In this document: piece after piece, positions 6,211 through 7,127 of the stretch | Layout of the letters: every line of letters starts with the position of its first letter | Numbering within the stretch: position 1 is the stretch's first letter | Assembly (NCBI GenBank): GCA_002433805.1 | Contig: DJIW01000011.1 | Coordinates: 1-7,127 of the forward strand | Direction: 5' to 3' | Length of the DNA: 7,127 bases | Source of the DNA: Competibacteraceae bacterium UBA6584 | GTDB lineage: Bacteria > Pseudomonadota > Gammaproteobacteria > Competibacterales > Competibacteraceae | Position numbers and translations under genes: made by a program | Notes under the pieces: generated by a model | Database searches by the model: none | Seen by the model: the letters and a program-made list of their open reading frames with translations, nothing else | What the model was told of the DNA's origin: nothing

Positions 6211-6216
6211 TATACT
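6211..6216 (+). promoter_or_regulatory. Possible -10 element for the HMA gene
   Basis: TATACT is a good sigma-70 -10 hexamer 33 nt before the start codon of the small HMA gene. No matching -35 lies 16-18 bp upstream; the nearest TTG-type hexamer (TTGCCT, 6176-6181) is 29 bp away. The promoter may need an activator or be weak. Confidence 0.35.
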
Positions 6217-6237
6217 GAGCAGCTGGCAACACCCTCA

Positions 6238-6244
6238 GAGGAGG
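6238..6244 (+). promoter_or_regulatory. Ribosome binding site of the HMA gene
   Basis: GAGGAGG, a strong Shine-Dalgarno sequence, ends 5 nt before the ATG at 6250. It supports this frame over the overlapping + strand frame that starts at 6158. Confidence 0.75.
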
Positions 6245-6249
6245 CTGCG

Positions 6250-6450
6250 ATGGAACTCCAATTTCTGGCTCAGAACATCAAGTGCAACGGTTGCGCCAAG
6301 GCGATCAGCGACGGTCTTGGCCAACATTCACAGGTTCAGACCGTTCAGGTCGACGTACCGACCGGCCGGGTGACGGTGCAGGCCGACAGCGATATCCGCG
6401 CTGAGTTGGCCGCGACCCTCAAAACGTTGGGTTATCCCGAGAAGGGATGA
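6250..6450 (+). CDS. Small heavy-metal-associated (HMA) domain protein, CopZ/MerP-like
   Basis: A 66-residue protein that is a single ferredoxin-like HMA domain, the usual size of cytosolic copper chaperones (CopZ, about 65-70). The metal-binding motif is C-N-G-C (Cys12, Cys15) in N-I-K-C-N-G-C-A-K-A-I, followed by the expected beta-strands V-Q-T-V-Q-V-D-V-P-T-G-R-V-T-V and the C-terminal L-K-T-L-G-Y-P. There is no signal peptide, so it is cytosolic and CopZ-like rather than periplasmic like MerP. Binding of a soft metal such as Cu(I) is inferred from the family; the usual M-x-C lead residue is I-K-C here. The ATG at 6250 is supported by GAGGAGG 5 nt upstream. No copper ATPase or metal regulator is adjacent in this window, so its partner is unknown. 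It is divergent from glnA and its upstream region contains the glnA NtrC sites. It ends with TGA at 6448-6450, before a hairpin-rich gap. Confidence 0.88.
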   Translation: MELQFLAQNIKCNGCAKAISDGLGQHSQVQTVQVDVPTGRVTVQADSDIRAELAATLKTLGYPEKG

Positions 6451-6456
6451 TTGAAC

Positions 6457-6501
6457 GGGCGGGTGACGGGCCCCGCCCCATCGGGAATCGCTCGGCCCGA
6501 T
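6457..6501 (+). terminator. Tandem GC-rich hairpins after the HMA gene
   Basis: Two hairpins follow the HMA stop. The first pairs GGGCGGG (6457-6463) with CCCGCCC (6472-6478) around an 8-nt loop. The second pairs ATCGGG (6480-6485) with CCCGAT (6496-6501) around a 10-nt loop. Neither is followed by a U-run, so intrinsic termination is uncertain. Confidence 0.4.
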
Positions 6502-6512
6502 CAGGGCCGCGC

Positions 6513-6564
6513 GAGGCGATGATCGCCGCCTCGGCGGAGGCTAACCCGGCGTTCGCCTCCGCCG
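6513..6564. repeat. Inverted repeats between the convergent HMA and ompW-like genes
   Basis: A 10-bp perfect stem, CGGCGGAGGC (6532-6541) with GCCTCCGCCG (6555-6564), has a 13-nt loop and ends 9 nt from the ompW-like stop codon. Just left of it, GAGGCG (6513-6518) pairs with CGCCTC (6527-6532), and GGCGAT/ATCGCC (6515-6527) forms an alternative dyad. The larger hairpin is symmetric and could act for both converging transcripts, though neither strand has a U-run. Confidence 0.5.
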
Positions 6565-6573
6565 TCGGCTCAG

Positions 6574-7127
6574 TTAAAAGCGGGTTCCGACATTGAGGCC
6601 CACGACCCACGGATCGATTTCCACGGTGCCGAGGCTGGCTCCATCCAGCTTGGCCTTGCTATCGATATCCATATAGCTGACTTCGGCATTTACAAACCAG
6701 TTGGGCGCGACATCGATGTCGATGCCGACTTGTCCCGCGATGCCGATCGAATCCTTGAGCTTCAGTTTTTTACCTTTCAAGGCCCCCTCGGCGCCTTCAT
6801 CAAAAAACATGGTGTAATTCAACCCCACGCCGACATAAGGGCGGAAATTACTCTGCGGCATGAAGTGATACTGCGCGAACAGCGTCGGAGGCAAATGTTT
6901 GGTATCGCCGACGGTGCCCGCGCCTGAAAGTTTGATGTCATGGCTAAATGGCGTCGCCAAAATCAGTTCGACGCCCAGGTTCGGAGTGGCCATATAGGTA
7001 AAGTTAAAACCGAGGCCGTAGCCATCTTCCACATCGATATCGGCGCCTGGCCCGATGTTGAGATTGCCCGATTTCGGGTACACCCCCCAAATACCGGCGC
7101 GAACCACCCAATCGCCCGCCTCATCAG
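6574..7127 (-). CDS. ompW: OmpW-family outer membrane protein (5' end outside window)
   Basis: C-terminal 184 or so residues of an eight-stranded beta-barrel of the OmpW family, located in the outer membrane and thought to pass small hydrophobic molecules. The frame is open to the right edge, where it reads D-E-A-G-D-W-V-V-R-A-G; this is the start of the mature OmpW barrel, so mostly the signal peptide and a few residues are missing. Family features are F-T-Y-M-A-T-P-N-L-G-V-E-L-I-L-A-T-P-F-S-H-D-I, then L-P-P-T-L-F-A-Q-Y-H-F, R-P-Y-V-G-V-G-L-N-Y-T, D-V-A-P-N-W-F-V-N-A-E-V-S-Y-M-D-I and the terminal I-D-P-W-V-V-G-L-N-V-G-T-R-F. Ending in phenylalanine is the Bam-recognised signature of outer membrane barrels. 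No start codon is given because the true one lies outside; the GTG at 7107 is an internal valine. A lysine-rich turn (K-G-K-K-L-K-L-K) interrupts an acidic loop. Stop TAA is at 6576-6574. It converges with the HMA gene. Confidence 0.9.
   Translation of the reverse strand, partial: DEAGDWVVRAGIWGVYPKSGNLNIGPGADIDVEDGYGLGFNFTYMATPNLGVELILATPFSHDIKLSGAGTVGDTKHLPPTLFAQYHFMPQSNFRPYVGVGLNYTMFFDEGAEGALKGKKLKLKDSIGIAGQVGIDIDVAPNWFVNAEVSYMDIDSKAKLDGASLGTVEIDPWVVGLNVGTRF

Noticed and set aside
6158..6373. Small + strand frame overlapping the HMA gene
   Set aside because: It overlaps the HMA gene in another frame, is Arg-rich and lacks a Shine-Dalgarno sequence, while the HMA frame has both motif and ribosome binding site.

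Overview
The window looks like ordinary chromosomal DNA from a GC-rich, Gram-negative proteobacterium, most likely a gammaproteobacterium. The glnA-ntrB-ntrC cluster encodes proteins of the enteric/pseudomonad type. TrmL follows ntrC, an arrangement I recall from pseudomonads. An OmpW-family porin shows there is an outer membrane. I cannot name the genus from sequence alone. There is no mobile element, CRISPR array, rRNA or tRNA in the window.

Layout. At the left edge (1-512, + strand) is the C-terminal part of a PLP-dependent group II decarboxylase, cut just after its catalytic lysine. It converges on a block of five minus-strand genes. In transcription order these are glnA (5963-4548), ntrB (4276-3218), ntrC (3221-1824), trmL (1804-1340) and a glutathione S-transferase-like gene (1243-584). 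Divergent from glnA is a 66-residue HMA-domain metal-binding protein (6250-6450, +). This converges on an OmpW-family gene that runs off the right edge (7127-6574, -).

The core is the classical nitrogen-assimilation regulon. GlnA makes glutamine and keeps the adenylylation tyrosine (Y400). NtrB (H141) and NtrC (D55, GAFTGA, Walker A/B, Fis-type HTH) sense and transmit nitrogen limitation. The regulatory DNA is unusually easy to read. A sigma-54 promoter (TGGCATGGTTCCTGC, 6044-6030) lies about 55 nt upstream of the glnA start codon. Two NtrC-like operators are centred 32 bp apart, at about -99 and -131 from the predicted start site. A third, near-perfect NtrC operator lies between glnA and ntrB (4420-4434), behind two GC-rich hairpins that probably reduce read-through from glnA. 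Together these predict strong activated expression of glnA with partial read-through, and autoregulated expression of ntrBC. trmL begins 19 nt after the ntrC stop and probably belongs to the same transcript.

I see no convincing new biological system here. The points most worth checking are the complete glnA enhancer/promoter, the ntrB operator, the coupling of trmL to ntrBC, the HMA gene that shares the glnA control region, and the hairpin-rich gap between the HMA gene and the ompW-like gene.
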